Assembly (NCBI GenBank): GCA_030765065.1
Contig: CM060990.1
Span: 4,768,001-4,832,000 of the forward strand
Source: Deroplatys truncata
Taxonomy: Eukaryota > Arthropoda > Insecta > Mantodea > Mantidae
Reading direction: 5' to 3'
Length of the DNA stretch: 64,000 bases
Shown piece after piece: positions 43,000-56,424 of this stretch. A model generated the notes under the pieces. The model was not told the DNA's origin. It saw nothing but the letters and a program-made list of their open reading frames with translations, and did not search any database. Positions within the stretch are counted from its first letter, which is position 1. Every line of letters starts with the position of its first letter. Both the position numbers and the translations under genes were made by a program.

Positions 43000-45900
43000 A
43001 AAAGAAAATGGATTCGTAATTATAATTATGCATCTACACCGTTTTCAGAAGCTTTCAGCAACTCTTGGTGGCAAGGAGGCTATAGCAATGGAAACCATGA
43101 TTTGCTGCTTCAAAAATTATAAATTGCTTAGTTTACATCTGGTGACTTATATTGCACATTTTAAATCCCACTTTTGAGTTTACTATAAATGTCAAACAAT
43201 GCTATTATTTCCCCAACAAATGAGTCGAATTACTAATAGTGCAGTTACTCTAACAGGGATCTCACCCATAAAATTATAGCACTTTTCTTTCAGCCCAAAG
43301 TAATCACAGCTGACCTTTTTACGCATCCCAATTTCTATATTATTGATATATATAATTTGATGCATATAATGTTTTAAATTACGATGTTGGTCCTAAAACA
43401 AAATATATTTCCACCCAATAATAATAATTCACGCTTTTTCGTTTTGCTACGAAGTAATTGACCTTTGCTGTTTAAATCACTTTTAGAGATGACCATTCAA
43501 TTTTAAAATACCAAAACTTACATAGAAACATCAAAGAAAGGCTATACATATACACTAAGCTACCGAAGTTTACAAACAGCAGATAAATTCATCAATAAAT
43601 ATCAAGTATTAACCTCTCAGAAAAAACCTATTAAACAGTTTATGACTCCCTAAGAAGTTGAGAGGGCTATTTATACAAGAACAGAACCTGATGAAAGGAG
43701 TAATACAAACATGAACCTCTAGCATTGCGCAGCATGTAAATCCTTGGTGCACTAATACGTAAGAGCTGCACTTATGGAATTAACTGGTTGTGTTATGGAC
43801 GTGTCGCCCAAAGTGTTTCACATTTAAGTTAGTAAAACTGGTGCTCGTGACGCAATAAGCAAATTGTTTTCCTTTTTCGGAAATGGAGATGATGAGCTAC
43901 ACTCTGTTTCATTGGTGACGCAATGCCTTGGCGAACAAAAGAAAGAAATGTTTCGTCTTGTTGAGGCACACCCGATGTGTTCCTTGTACACTATAATTAG
44001 CAGTAACTCGCTATGACAAAATATGTTCAGTTCCAATATGGTTGCCTGGCGGCCCTGTCCCAAGGGGTATGGGCAGCAGGTGGTGTCTTAGGGCACTTAA
44101 GTGTAGCTTTCGATCGCTGTCCACCTTGGTTAAAAGGTCTTTCACTATTGCAACAAGATTACCTTCCATTCACAATTGGTTAACATAATATTGTTTAGGC
44201 TTGTTTTAAATATGGAAATTCAGCGCATATTTTTAGGTTGCTTTCAACGGTTTACTTTTTAAATGTGCGCTAAAGGACATACAGATCCATAGGGAGAATT
44301 GATACCATACGTGACATACAAGTAATTTTTGGAATACGTTACATTATCAAAGCATATTAATTATAATGTCGTGCTCTCAAATATATTTTGCCAGCTGCAT
44401 TTAATGTTAAATGAAGCAAACTTCACCTACGTGCCATGCACAAAAGCTACATGGAGTATTTATTCGAAGATAGGCTTATAATTAGTAACTAAAACGTATA
44501 TAGTAATTTACAAAGCTTGGAATTTGACAACTTGAAACTATGAGCAGTGAAAAACAAAACACTATCATCACTTACACTCACTTTCTCCCTCTATTGAATC
44601 CATCATTTTTCACAGTGTTTTATTCAAAAACTTTATTATCGATTCAAATCATACAGAAATAGTTAAAACTCTGTTGATAAAAGAGAGGGAGCAATTAGCA
44701 TGCTAAATGAATCTGAATACAATGAGGCTGTGATTGGACATTAACTTCGTTTCTATATTCAATACAAACATTAAATAATTACATTTCAGTCATAGAGCTT
44801 TAAAATGCACATTTTTTCGCTGTAGACTACAAGCCGGAAAAGGCTCATAGGCTAAAATTGTCACACAAACAATCTTAACATAATAGTGCTGTTCCAATAA
44901 GAAAGTGCACGAGGATACTTAGGTTTTGGCACCAAAAATGCCTTTGTGAAGTCATTCTTTGACCGAACAATGGCATATGAAGGAAATACGCCTTTATGCA
45001 GAGCGGTAGTTTCTCCGTGCTCTATCTACTACACCAGTGGGAGGAGGGTTCCATTCTAAAACATGATACACACGATCGTCGGTAATTTTGAAACGGTGTA
45101 CTTTACCTGCTACTGATGTCGTTATATCGTAGCTCGTTCTGTTGTCTTCTGCGCCAGCTGCTGCAGTGCTAGAGCTATGAGTACTTTCTCAGGGTATGCG
45201 CGACTATAATGTGAAGGACAACACCGGTTTAAATTGACTGAGAAATTTAATGTGATCCAGTACTTGAGCTATTGAAGCGAGCTGCCGATTGTCTGAACAT
45301 AATGAAACTGATTATGAATAGTAGCACTCGAAACTATAACAATAGACTTATTATACACGATAACTTCCGCAGTATCAATTTCACGCTTTGAAGGAATTGT
45401 TTCCGCAATAAAAGAAATTAGAAGCGTAACTTGCACGAGTCGCTAAAATGCTGACCGGAAAGATCCCTCACCACAGCCGCGAAATCTTCCCCACAAAAGC
45501 GCGTCACTAAGCGCTTAAACTATCACACGAGCAGTAAGTACCAGAGTAGTCTCTGATTTAAATGGCACGAACATTTACTAATTTTAGCTCCGCCTAATTT
45601 ATTATTTCCCACCAACAGTACTTCACGCCCAGGCCAATATTCAGAGCTATTTATGCGAGTGTCTTTAACTGTTATCATGCTGGCCTAGTTAAACTATCGG
45701 AAATATCTTTCACTCGTCTTTTTCAGAATTTCTGCCTATGTGACCGTTCAAACGTACTGAATTCACCCCTTAACAGCATTCCAGGAAGCTTTGTGCTAAC
45801 GCGTTCACTACTTCGGCTGTTGCTAATGACTTTGGTTAACATGGCTTCCTAATTCTCTTTTTCTTTCCAGAAAAATCTTTCAACTCAGGGTTATCACATT

Positions 45901-46220
45901 ATACATGATTAATATACGGAAATTATTTATTGCAATTGTTTCTCTATGTTACTGTTATTCCTTTATTTAATTAATTATATTATATTCTCATCAATAACTA
46001 CGTTATCAAACATCTGTGTTACATACTCATGAGCAATAATAATATGCATTATAATGAGTACTTACCTTGTTATGGGCGGTGTTGAAAATGGTGACCATTT
46101 GCATTGAGACATTCATCGTCGTCACGAGGTTGTAATTCATGAACAGTAGTCAATTTGTTGGCTTTCAATTTTAAACGTTTAGCAGCTATATGACCAGAGG
46201 TGTCTGAAATAGCTATCTGA
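43000..46220. other. Unassigned intergenic DNA
   Basis: AT-rich, short frames only. No tandem array, SINE head or protein motif recognised. Confidence 0.45.
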
Positions 46221-46508
46221 AATTGAGTTTTATTTATGGACGCTCTTTAACTGCTGTCGTCCTTAGCGTCCCATTCTATATTGGGCGTGAAAGACCGGAC
46301 ATTTTGCTCAGAGACCTCTTTATCAGGCTTGAGGCTCTATTACGTGCCGCAAATCTACGACATGGGACCACCGGCTTTACTTCTCTTCCGAAGGAAGCCA
46401 TGCTAAGGATTTTTATGCCCGAAAAAATCCATCGCCCTCGGCCAGGTTTGAACCCGCGACCTCGGGAACTAGAGGCTAACATGGTAACCACTACACCACG
46501 GAGGACGA
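46221..46508 (-). mobile_element. SINE family A, full-length reference copy
   Basis: The best complete copy here. On the minus strand: head with GTGGTGTAGTGGTTACCATG and GCGGGTTCAAACC, body with AAAATCCTTAGCATGGCTTC and ACCGGTGGTCCC-like segments, tail CATAAATAAAACTCAATTT. It retains both RNA polymerase III boxes. Confidence 0.9.
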
Positions 46509-47934
46509 AGAGATGCTTACCTGCTGTGCAATATAGTTCTTAGAAGCTTCCTTTAAGATCGTTCGAAATCGTATTAACCAGGCGTCTGACAGTATTTCTA
46601 TTTGGAACTGAAATACCAGAAAATGACCCCTGAAATGATGCACAAGATTCGATTTTTACGTATGTATCGTACATAAAAATTCTTTGTTCAAACTTGAAAC
46701 TTTCGGTAAGCATTTCAGTGGACTAATAACAACACCAGAGCAGCATGCATAACAATTCTCTGAAGTAATTCACACACAACACAAATGTTTGAATAAGCTG
46801 CAATAGACGGTTAACATTCGCGGTCGATATAGCGTAGCCTTGGGTGGGTCATTCAGTACTATGTGCTAGCGGGACATACCGAGGACACTGCAGTGCAAAC
46901 AAATCACACGATCGTGGCCGGATCACAAAACGACCACCCGCTGTTGTTTTAATACGTATATAATAAGTATTCGATGGCATATTGTAAAATAGTTTCTACC
47001 ATTTTAAGTTTTATACCTCATGAATAATAAGATATTTGTCAACAATAGGAACAGGGTTGCCCTAATGCAGGATTAATATTAAATGGTAACACCTTTCCTA
47101 CCTCGTTCCCTTTGGTGATCATGTTATCTGAGACTAAGCTAAACATTATTTTACAATGACTGTGACCATCTCACGTCAAAAGAGTCATGGATTGACGATG
47201 AATAATGAATGATTAAATTATACCGAGGGCCAAAGAGCCAAATGTCTCCTTTTCGAGATAAGAGACACCTATACACACCCGTCATTCAAGCAAGTTACCC
47301 TAACCGGGTATGTACTACTGAATTGTGAAAATGGATGTGAATTTTTCACGATTTTGAATTTTTCTGTTAAAATGTGCGTGAATGTATGAAGAGGTACAAA
47401 GGTTATTCAGATACTCCATGTGGAAGTGCCCACATTTTACTTCAGCCTCCACTGACTGGGATATCCCGGTAATAAGGACAGCAATGTATATCAATGACTA
47501 AGGATAACAAAGTGGAAAGTTAATTTTGCGCTTTGGGATTTCATTTGTTTCTAGCTCACCAATAATATTTTTTTTCACCTGCTTCCAATTCAGTATGAGT
47601 ATTTTGTAACATCTTTCTCAATTTATCGCCATAAGTCTTTGTTGTTCTTTGTGTAATTCTCATAATTATCCGATTTATCAGGCCGCCAATGCATTTTTAA
47701 ATACACGTTGTCTCAGTGGAATCTTTGAACATTTGCTTTTAAAATTTCTGCAGTTTGTAATCGTTACTTAATGATATGAATCCATAATTCTTTTTTACGT
47801 TGTAACTACTCATAAATATCTTTAGTAGGACCGTGGCTTGTAAACAAGACTAGAATTAGAAAATTCAATAAAACAAGGCTACAAACCTCGAGTTTTTCAG
47901 TATAACTGTGTTAGGTTATATCATCAGATGACCG
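46509..47934. other. Unassigned intergenic DNA
   Basis: No recognised features. Confidence 0.45.
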
Positions 47935-48270
47935 AGTTAAATTGCCCGCCAAACACCGAGTGATATGGCTCCACGGTAACACATGAGGATCCGGGTTTGA
48001 TTCCCGTCGGGCCGGCCACTCATGGTTTCCCTGGGTCAGTGGGTGAATGGTTGGTGGTTCCTCTTCTATCGCGAATTTCCTGCCCCCTTCATTTCCTATC
48101 ATTTGTTTCAGGGTTGGAGCACCAGGTGAAGGCGTTCGGTTTGTTGCGGCTGGGCGGTGGAGGTCGGCGACTGGCCCACCTGTTGGAGCGGCATCCCCGG
48201 AGAGCTCAGGGTTTGTGGGCAGGATGAAGGCGTCGGATGCGTTAGGAAGGCCGTCTATCGCCCGGTTCTG
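47935..48270 (+). mobile_element. tRNA-related SINE of a different family (C)
   Basis: A tRNA-like head (47945-48020) with TATGGCTCCACGG and GGGTTTGATTCCCGTCGGG in A and B box positions, then TGGTTTCCCTGGGTCAGTGGG and a GC-rich body. The overlapping open frames on both strands over 47997-48399 reflect this GC-rich segment, not genes. Confidence 0.6.
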
Positions 48271-48599
48271 ATCCCTCGCAGATGCCGCGTTAGAAGCACA
48301 ATGGGTCATTACGTGCGGTGCTCTGCTCGTGAAGCTTTCCAAATGTTTCATAACGTACACAAATGTGGAAATGTGCATGGCTTTTGTTATATTTAACAAA
48401 ATAGGTTCAAAAATAATCTTTTTGCATCAGGCTACAGAAAAAATACATAAATTCAAAACTAATTTCTCTAGTTACACCTGCAACGTTAAAGCTTTAAAGC
48501 CTATCCAGTGCCGTAGAGCAGAGTTCTGGCTCAATGTTAAGATTGTAATTTTGAGGTAATGAAAGGTGGCGCAGATAAAAGTGGCCCCGCAGGTTGTGC

Positions 48600-48745
48600 A
48601 CGTCTAGCCATATTCCGACATCGATGGCGGCAGGTTCACGGTGATGTTCCCGCTCTTAAATTATCCCCACAGGATAAAATGAAACCTTGTTAGATCCGAG
48701 GAACGTGGCGGCCACAAATTTTTGCTAACAGTTCGTTCCGCAGGA
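48600..48745 (-). pseudogene. Scrap of a mariner-like transposase C-terminus
   Basis: The minus strand reads LWPPRSSDLTRFHFILWG, then a stop, then FKSGNITVNLPPS. This matches the common WPPRSPDLTP..FFLWG...K..VY...P pattern before the last part of mariner/IS630-type transposases. Only about 45 codons are recognisable. Confidence 0.65.
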
Positions 48746-49885
48746 CTCGTTCGCTAATCGAACCTGTTTTCGCATTTGAATTCTTTCTTGTATCGAGAAA
48801 GTCGTTTTCCAGAATGCGAACAGCAACGCGTATATGAACTGGTGACAGGAGAATGTCAACTGTCGATTATTCATATTACATCAAATTTCCCATTGTTATA
48901 CTGTAGCTCGATTCAGTTTTAACACAAGTTTATATTAATACGTAACGGAAATATCGCATTTGTATTCAAACGGGAGGCGGAACCCTTATCTGCGTCAGCT
49001 TCCGGTAATGTATGATTTTAAATTTAAATTCAATTATATCTTAAAAACTAAATTTTGAAAATATTTCAATGAAATTAGGCAGGCACATAATGCAACATAC
49101 AAATTATACATGATTTTAAAATTAATAAGTTTGGATAATAAATGGAGAAGTTAGAAATCTCCGTAGAGTATACCCTTAACTTGGATTCTCAGAATTAACC
49201 GGCTAATTGGGTTGTGATTGATGTTCATGCATTATGGATTCACTGGAGTGTTTGAAATACTCTGATACTTCATTACTTGAAAAGTTTTGCTTATGAATTT
49301 GTGATATATTCGAGAAATTTGCACGCATATGGGTAATTTTTCAGATTGTTTTGCCCTCTCTGGGTGAGATAAGGAAACTAAACATATGAAAAAACTGCAT
49401 TTGAAATGTAGCGTTTCGCATAAAAATGATCATAGATCCGGAAGTTAATTTCCCGGTTGCCATCTAAGTTGTTATGTGCAGTTACATTAAATGCATTAAT
49501 TATGTGGAAAAACCTAGCAAAGGCAAATTAAATAATCTTACTGAATTTGTAATGCATTTTAGTTTATAACGGTTATTCCTACATAGCCATAGCAGATTTC
49601 ATTGACTACAGAATATGAAGCTAATAAAAATAATCAGCAATCTAAAACGAAAGGAAGTTTTAACTTAAATAACAAGTTCACTGCAAAGTAAGTTTAAATA
49701 TGAAGGCTTTAAATCCCTTATGTCAGTACTGTATGTAGGAAAAGGCATAAGGCACTAACAAAAATAGTAAACACGCAATAAGAAACGCCTGAAATTTAGA
49801 ATCAATTTTAATATTCAATTTCAAGCGTAATACACCCCAGGTAACCTAAAAGTCCTTTAACCGAAAATGTAATTTCCGGAAAATT
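48746..49885. other. Unassigned AT-rich DNA
   Basis: No features recognised. Confidence 0.45.
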
Positions 49886-50160
49886 AAATTGAGTTTTATT
49901 TATGTACACTATTTAACTGCTGTGTTCCTTAGCGTTCCATTCTATATTGGGCGTGAAAAATCTGAAATTTGGCTCAGAGGCCTCTTTTTCAGGATCGAGG
50001 TTCCTTTACGTGCCGTAATCTACGACACGGGACCACCGACTATACTTCCCTTCCGAGGGAAGCCATGCTAAGGATTTTTACGCCCGAAAACATCCATCCG
50101 CCGGGTTTCAACCCGCAACTTCGGAAACAAGAGCGGTAACCACCACACCACGGAGGACGA
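49886..50160 (-). mobile_element. SINE family A, near full length
   Basis: Complete head, body and tail with small deletions in the head (the segment between the A and B boxes is shortened, CTTCGGAAACAAGAGCGG). Confidence 0.87.
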
Positions 50161-51614
50161 CAGGCCATTTCCAGGCTTAGGAATTGTTAAGCAATTCAAG
50201 TCATCTACACTCACGCTGTTATGCACCCAATCCAAAGAGTGTAAACAACAGAGGTCATGACTCACTGATGGGCAGATAAACACAGTTTTGTGAGTGATGT
50301 CTGTAAACGCCAACAGATTATTCGAAGGATGGTGTGGTTTGTAACCTGTGATGGTAGCGAATAAAGTTCAGTAACAGTCAAATTCTTTTCTTTTCGTCCT
50401 GGCTTTAATGCTCTAAAATTCGTATGCATGATCAACGACTAACTAGTGTTTGAAGTGCTGCTCAAGCGGACATAAGTTGCTAAAGCTGCATATGCAGCGT
50501 GTAAAACCCTGAGCTGGATATGCAACCCAAGCTCTCAATTTAGAAGATGAATAACCATAACATGAATATATCTTCTTCCAAAAATGCCTGCATGATCTAT
50601 TCTCAAATATTACTTTAGGTGTGTTTGCTACTGATGAATACATATTAGCATCACATTGTCTGCCTGTAGATATGCCAGCCACTGCATATATACCAAGAAA
50701 TGCTTGGACAAAATTCTACACATCTCCAGATTTTATTGGAATGGGAACAAAATTAAAATAATTTTAGATTTTTACACACTGATTTGAGGAAAATGTGACA
50801 AGTGATTAGAAATTGGAATGAAATTAATGTAAACTAAAAGCAGTGTATATGATGGGCTGCTTAAAATACTGTGTTTTCAGATTATTTTCAAAAACGGAAA
50901 ATACATTTTAGTGATCGTGCCATATTTCCACCATGAAAGAATTAATTAAAATTCAACGCTGTTTGTTTAGTTACAGTCGCGTTTAAATTACTGAATCGTT
51001 TGGCTGTTCTTTCAATACTAAACATGTACTTTGAATGCCTTAAAATTGCAATTCCCCCTCAGAATGCTGAATACGGGTGAAAAATAATCCATATTAACAG
51101 AATTACAGTATCTTTAATGACTGCCTCAGTAAAGTAGCAAGTTGTTATATAGCCCCCTTGGAGTATATCTTTTATCGTGAATGTTGTTCAGATGTATCCC
51201 GTAACCCTTTAAGATTTTACAGTAAGTTTTCTCGGTAAACTTTGTTTATACTTTTCACACGCGAGGTTTTATTCTTGCACGTTAGAAGAATTTACTTAGC
51301 GGTCCTGTTTCATTATATTTAGTGTGTAAATGTACAGGCTGCAAGAAGCATGCCGTCCAGTGACAGAAGTATAGGATGGAGAACATTATAATTATGGTCA
51401 AAGCATAGCATTCTGTAGACCATATTGCGGATAGCTTTCAAGGAATCCGCCAGATTAAACGGAAAGTTGTCATAACCAATTAGGTTAGAGAGAAAAGCTT
51501 CATAACCAGATAATTTACAAATGTTGCACCTGCTTTTTTGCATTGCAGTACATGCACGGCAATAGAACACTGGGCTTTACCCTGGCAGTTCCTCTAACCC
51601 TCCAATACCATTTC
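50161..51614. other. Unassigned intergenic DNA
   Basis: No recognised gene or repeat. Several short frames on both strands without motifs. Confidence 0.45.
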
Positions 51615-51885
51615 AGATTCAGATTCAGATTTGTTTATTGGAAAGAATGGCCTGGTGCCGGTACATGGGGCCCGGCTGACAGGCAAAATGTTACATATAA
51701 TTACAATGTATAATATAATATGATAAGTTTTGTGATTTGGTTCAGAACCCATACGGAGGCCAGCCTTAGGCCACCGATAGCAGTTTTGTTTTGTATAATA
51801 ATATTAGTGTTCATTTTTCAATTTGAAAATAAAGTTGTTTTTTTTTCACTCACACATACACACATATTATACACTCACGCTCGCA

Positions 51886-51927
<42 letters not shown>

Positions 51928-52165
51928 AACTCACGCATTCCTGGTCATGCGCGGCACGTCCCAGTTCCGACACACGGAAGCACTAACACACGAACTATAA
52001 ACACTTAACACTAACTATTTACAATATGTACAAACCCGCGGTTTTGCTGTGCGGCAGCTTGTATCGTCCGTGAAGGGGACGCCAACTGGCGGGGGCCTCT
52101 GCCGTAGATGTGTGTGGCCTTGGGCCGGGTGAGATGGGCGCGAAAAGTGGCGAGCCAGTGTTGTT

Positions 52166-54842
52166 TCAGAATATTTTGATGCGCCCATGTTTGCGGTGTT
52201 TTGGCTCGCCACTGCCGATGTTGGAGATGAGCTGGTTATCGTGCCGTCGTATGCGCGCCCATACGGAGGAGCCTCTTTTGGTTATTGCATCTTCTATTGT
52301 TGGCATATTTGTTTCCTCATGTACGGTTTTGTTGTTTGTGAGGGAGAGTACTTGGAGGATTTTCCTGAGTGAAATGTTTTGCACTGTCTGGAGGTGTTGG
52401 AGTGCAGTTTTAGAGGCGTTCGCCCAAGCCACACAGGCGTAGAGGACCACTGATAGTATAAATGACTTGTATAGAATAAGTTTTTATTTTAATATAAGCT
52501 GTTTGCTGCGGAAGACGGGGGCGCATAACTTTAATCGCTGCCGCGCTTTGTTGGCGGTGTTTTTAAGTGGGTTGTCCATCGCATTGTGTGATCCATTGTC
52601 ACGCCAAGGTACTTAATTTCCTGACGGCAGTGCAACCTTTGACCACCGACCGTTAGATCCATTGCCGGAGGGCGCACCCGCTTACAGAAATAAATTAGCT
52701 GGCACTTATTTGCATTGATTTCTACTTTCCAATCGTGGAACCACGAGAGGAAGCTGTCAACATACCGCTGCATTTCCAAAAGGCCGAAACGAGGATTTTT
52801 GTGGTGGTTGTAGATTGCAGTGTCGTCAGCATACATTGCGATTTTACATCTGGCGTCCACAGGGAAGTCATTAGTAAATAATATATACAAAAAGGGGGAC
52901 ATTATAACCCCTTGAGGACGCCAGCCCGCATAGCTCGCTCCCGGAAGGAGGAGCGGCCCACTTGGACGTAGAAGCGCCGGTTTTCTAAGAAATTTTGAAT
53001 TAAGAACATGTAATCCTGGAGGCCGGGAAAGTTGTGGTGCAGTTTGTAAAGCAGGCCATTATGCCAGCACCGGTCGAATGCAGCCTCTACGTCCAAAAAT
53101 AACGCCAACGTTGAAGCCCCATTGTTAAATTGCTCGGTTATGTCATCAGCAAGTCGTAAGAGCTGTAATTTCGTAGAGTGTGCTTTTCCAAAACCAAACT
53201 GAGATTTTGAAAATTCATGAATTTCCGAAACGTGTTTCTTGAGACGATAAAGTATACGTTTCTCAAGCAATTTGCCAATAGTAGACAGGAGACTAATGGG
53301 GCGGTAATTTTGAGGTTGCCTGGTGCTTTTCCCTTGCTTAGGCAGCATGATTACCTTGGCTCGTTTCCAAGTGGCTGGAAAATAGTTATACCTCAAACAG
53401 GCGTTGAAAATCTTGGTGAATTGCACCAGGGCTTTTCTCGGGAGATGTTTGAGTTCCTCATTAGTCACCTTGTCCGGGCCGGCGGCTTTCCCATTAGGCA
53501 ATTGCCTAATGAGCTTGTACACTTCCTGCGGTGTTATATGTGGGTGATGTTGCTCACGCTTCTGTGCCATCCAGTTTTGTACCCATCTCTGTACTTCTTG
53601 TGCTTTGTTTGGATTATGTGCGTTGTTTTCTGAGAACCTGTCTTGCAGACAGTTGGCGAAAATCTCGGCTTTCTCCTCTGAGGAGAAGTGCAAGCCAAGT
53701 GGAGTGTGAAGCGCCTCAGTGCCAGTAGGAGCGCTGGAGGAGACCTTGAATGCCCTTAATAATTTCCATAAAAATGGTCCGAATGTGTGGTACTCAGCAT
53801 TTTGTTTTCCCACTGTTCACTTTTGTTAAGCTGAATCTGTTGCCGAATGATGTTGCGTAGCCATTTTGCTGCAACTTTGTATTCGGGCTGGCGGGTAATC
53901 TGCCACAGTCTCGTCAGGCGTCACCTCCTAGCAATGAGCTGTTCCACCTCAGGGTACGTGCAAAAACTGGGTGGATTTGCGGTGTACGTGGTAGCGTTTC
54001 TTTGGGCCTTGTGAAGCGAGGCAGTGAGGTTTTCAACGGCGGCATCAATGTCTGCCTCGCTGTAGTATGATAGCTTAGGCTGAGCCATCCTGTGCATGTC
54101 CGTAGTAAACTTTTGCCAGTCGGTATCTGCTCTCCGCTGGGGGCCGCTCCCACCGGCCGTGGCTGCGCCGCAGATTTCGAAATGCACAGGTAAATGGTCA
54201 GAGTCTAAGCTGTGATACACTTAAATTTTGAGTGACAGCCGCATCTTTTGTAAGCACGAAGTCCAAAATTTCAGGATCAAAATGACCTGATCTATGCCAA
54301 AAAGTGGGTTCTGGGGGACAGTGAACCTCAATGTCGTCATTCTCCTTTATAAGTTCTACCAGGAGATTTCCGGTCGCGTTTGCTCGGCGTGAATGCCATC
54401 ATGGGTGCCGATCGTTGAAGTCTCCTGCAATTATAACGTGCTCCTCTAAATTGAGGATCTGCTCGAGGTCTCTCAATAAAGAAGGTGAGTCAGGGGGCCT
54501 GTAGAGAGCAACCAACAACACCGTTCGGCTATTAATGCAAGTTTTAAGTGCTGTGCACTCCAGCGCTGTCAATGCTGGCAGCGTGACAGGAGCGTGAGCA
54601 ACTGTGTTTTTTAACAATATGGTGGTACCACCCCCCTGTCGTCCAAATCTGTCATTTCGAAAATTATTGTAACCCCTGAGGTTAAAAGTGTACTCTTGTT
54701 TTAATTTAGTTTCGCAAATAAATGCGACATCAATTTTGTTATGCCGCAGGTAGTTTTCAAGTTCGTGCTGCTGCCGGTAGATGCCGTCGGCATTCCACAA
54801 GAGCGCGCGAGTTAAAGTTATACCTCCCCTTATAGTGACCAT
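52166..54842 (-). pseudogene. Jockey ORF2, endonuclease and reverse transcriptase, broken
   Basis: The endonuclease part (54842-54399) shows LLWNADGI, FICETKL, LYRPPDS and AGDFND and then a TGA at about 54397-54399; SDHLPVHF follows in another frame (about 54200). The RT part spans 53813-52902 (NGKAAGPDKVTNEELK, NYRPISLLSTIGKLLEK, FLDVEAAFDRCWH) and, after a frameshift at the AGV-x-G boundary, 52902-52531 (MSPFLYILFTNDF, MYADDTAIY). A C-terminal piece (52450-52166) reads LYACVAWANASKTALQHLQ. All blocks occur in family order; the breaks make it inactive. The Jockey assignment is from this motif series. Confidence 0.85.
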
Positions 54843-54980
54843 CTAATTGAAGCTTGTGGAGAGAAGGCATATGATGGTTTCTAGCCTGTCCCAGGTGCTG
54901 GTGCAGCCTTTGAATGAATGGCTTCACCTTTGGTAAGAGTGTTGGGAGGTTGAAAGACTTGAATAGTTCTAAGAGATCTT

Positions 54981-56404
54981 TTAGCCCGCCCAGGTCGCCA
55001 GAGGGCTCCTGGGAGGGGGATCATTTGGTGGTGGCACGGGTGGCTTTTGCTCCTTCGCGGCGCCTGCAAATGGGACGCCTTCCTTCACCAGGGCCGGGTT
55101 AAGAATGGGCTTTGGCCCTGGCTTAGCACCTGGGGAGCTCCTGGCCATAGATGCCATTTGGCGGCGGTGGCGTTCGTTTCGGAACGTTTCGCAGCCGCGA
55201 TAGATGGCAGGATGCGTTTCCACACAGTTCGCACAGTGGGGTACGACGTCCTGCGTGGCCTTTTTGGGGCAGTCAGCTAAGCGGTGGAGGCCACCACAGA
55301 GGACCAACCGGGAGGTCATGTGGAACGTGTGCCCTAATTGCTGGCAGTTAAAACACTGAGTGATGTGGTGGTTGGTTCGGAGGACCTCCACGGTGACCAT
55401 TATATGACATACTTCTCTCTCTTGTAAAAGTTTCGAGTTTGCAGTGGTCCTGTCCAGGGTGACCTGGAAGGTAGGCAGAGGCCGGCCGCGTGAATTCAAT
55501 TGACGTACCTGGACGCCGGTGTATCCTTTGAGCTTGAGGTTTTCCCGGATGAAGTCCTCCTCCAGGTCCTCCGGGAGTCGCTTGATGACGTACCGGAGGG
55601 GCTGGTCACTCCGGGGTGTGAAACTAAAGTTCTCGATACCGGCGTCCTGCAGGTGCTTCATGGTGGGGATGGCGTCCTCCTTCCTGCTGAGGAACAGCTT
55701 GAGGCAGGTGCGAGTGTTTTGCAGTTTGTATTTATCAGCCTGGAGAGAGTTCCTGAGGACGTGCAGAACCTTCGTTGCGTTTTTGTTGCCAGAAGTGATT
55801 ATCCTGGGAGGCTTCTGTGATTCCGGCGACTGAGGTTTGTGGGTGGCGGCTGTTGCGGCGGAGGTGGAGGTGGATGGTTTGGGTTGTGTGGTGGTAGACG
55901 GTTGCGGTGAAGTGCGCGCCGGCCTTTGGGATTTGGGTTGAGGAGAGGGGGAGAGGAGCTGCGGCTGGTGTGGTTTGGTCCATTTCATCGTCGCTGCTGT
56001 CCCCGGCATCGGAGAGCACCGCAAACTTGTTGCTGGTCGTGACGGGTGCTTGTTGTAGGTGGCGCGTTTTATTTTTTTCTTGCCAGGTTTGGGGCCGGGG
56101 CGCTCGGTGTCCGAGTCGCTCTCCCGGCCGCTGTTGCGGTGAAGTGGCCACTTGTGCGCTGGCACGGCGCGCCACCTCTCACCCAGCTGTACCAGGTGTC
56201 TTTTTTGGCGTTGAGCTCCTGATAACAGAAGACCAGGTCATTGACTATTTTGTGGAAATTTATTCCCTCTTCCATGGAAGAAAGCAGCTCTTGATAGTAT
56301 GCAGCTTCTTTCTCCAGGTCGTGGACTTCTCTCTCCAGTTTATAAAATTGTCTAGCTCTCTGCAGTTCCTCAGCCTCGCTGTGGTCCATGCCCGTGTCGT
56401 GCAT
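54981..56404 (-). pseudogene. Jockey ORF1, gag-like protein with frameshift
   Basis: The N-terminal part (56404 to about 56180) is a likely coiled coil (LEREVHDLEKEAAYYQEL). A frame change near 56170 leads into 394 further codons ending at 54981: a Ser/Pro/Thr-rich linker, a conserved gag core (YVIKRLPEDLEEDFIRENL) and a cysteine region CFNCQQLGHT...CGGLHRLADC...CANC...H...C. In functional Jockey gags this is three CCHC knuckles; here one cysteine appears lost in each of the first two. The C-terminal end is frameshifted again. Confidence 0.8.
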
Positions 56405-56424
56405 ACCATTTCAACGCTCGACAC

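Larger units (their letters stand above)
51615..56413 (-). mobile_element. Jockey-clade LINE, decayed
   Basis: Minus-strand LINE with ORF1 (gag), ORF2 (endonuclease and RT) and a 3' UTR that ends CAATAAACAAATCTGAATCTGA, i.e. an ATCTGA microsatellite tail at 51615-51640. The 3' UTR includes an (AC)n run at about 51889-51924. The upstream limit lies at about 56413, next to the left inverted repeat of a mariner relic (56425), so the copy is probably 5' truncated or inserted at that repeat. GC content is well above the surrounding DNA. Confidence 0.88.

Noticed and set aside
47911-48399. 162-codon minus-strand frame and overlapping plus-strand frames
   Set aside because: They lie across a GC-rich tRNA-related SINE on both strands; no protein motif.
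48600-50160. Single larger mariner element spanning the scrap at 48.6 kb and the SINE at 49.9 kb
   Set aside because: No inverted repeats connect them; the SINE is an independent family found elsewhere.
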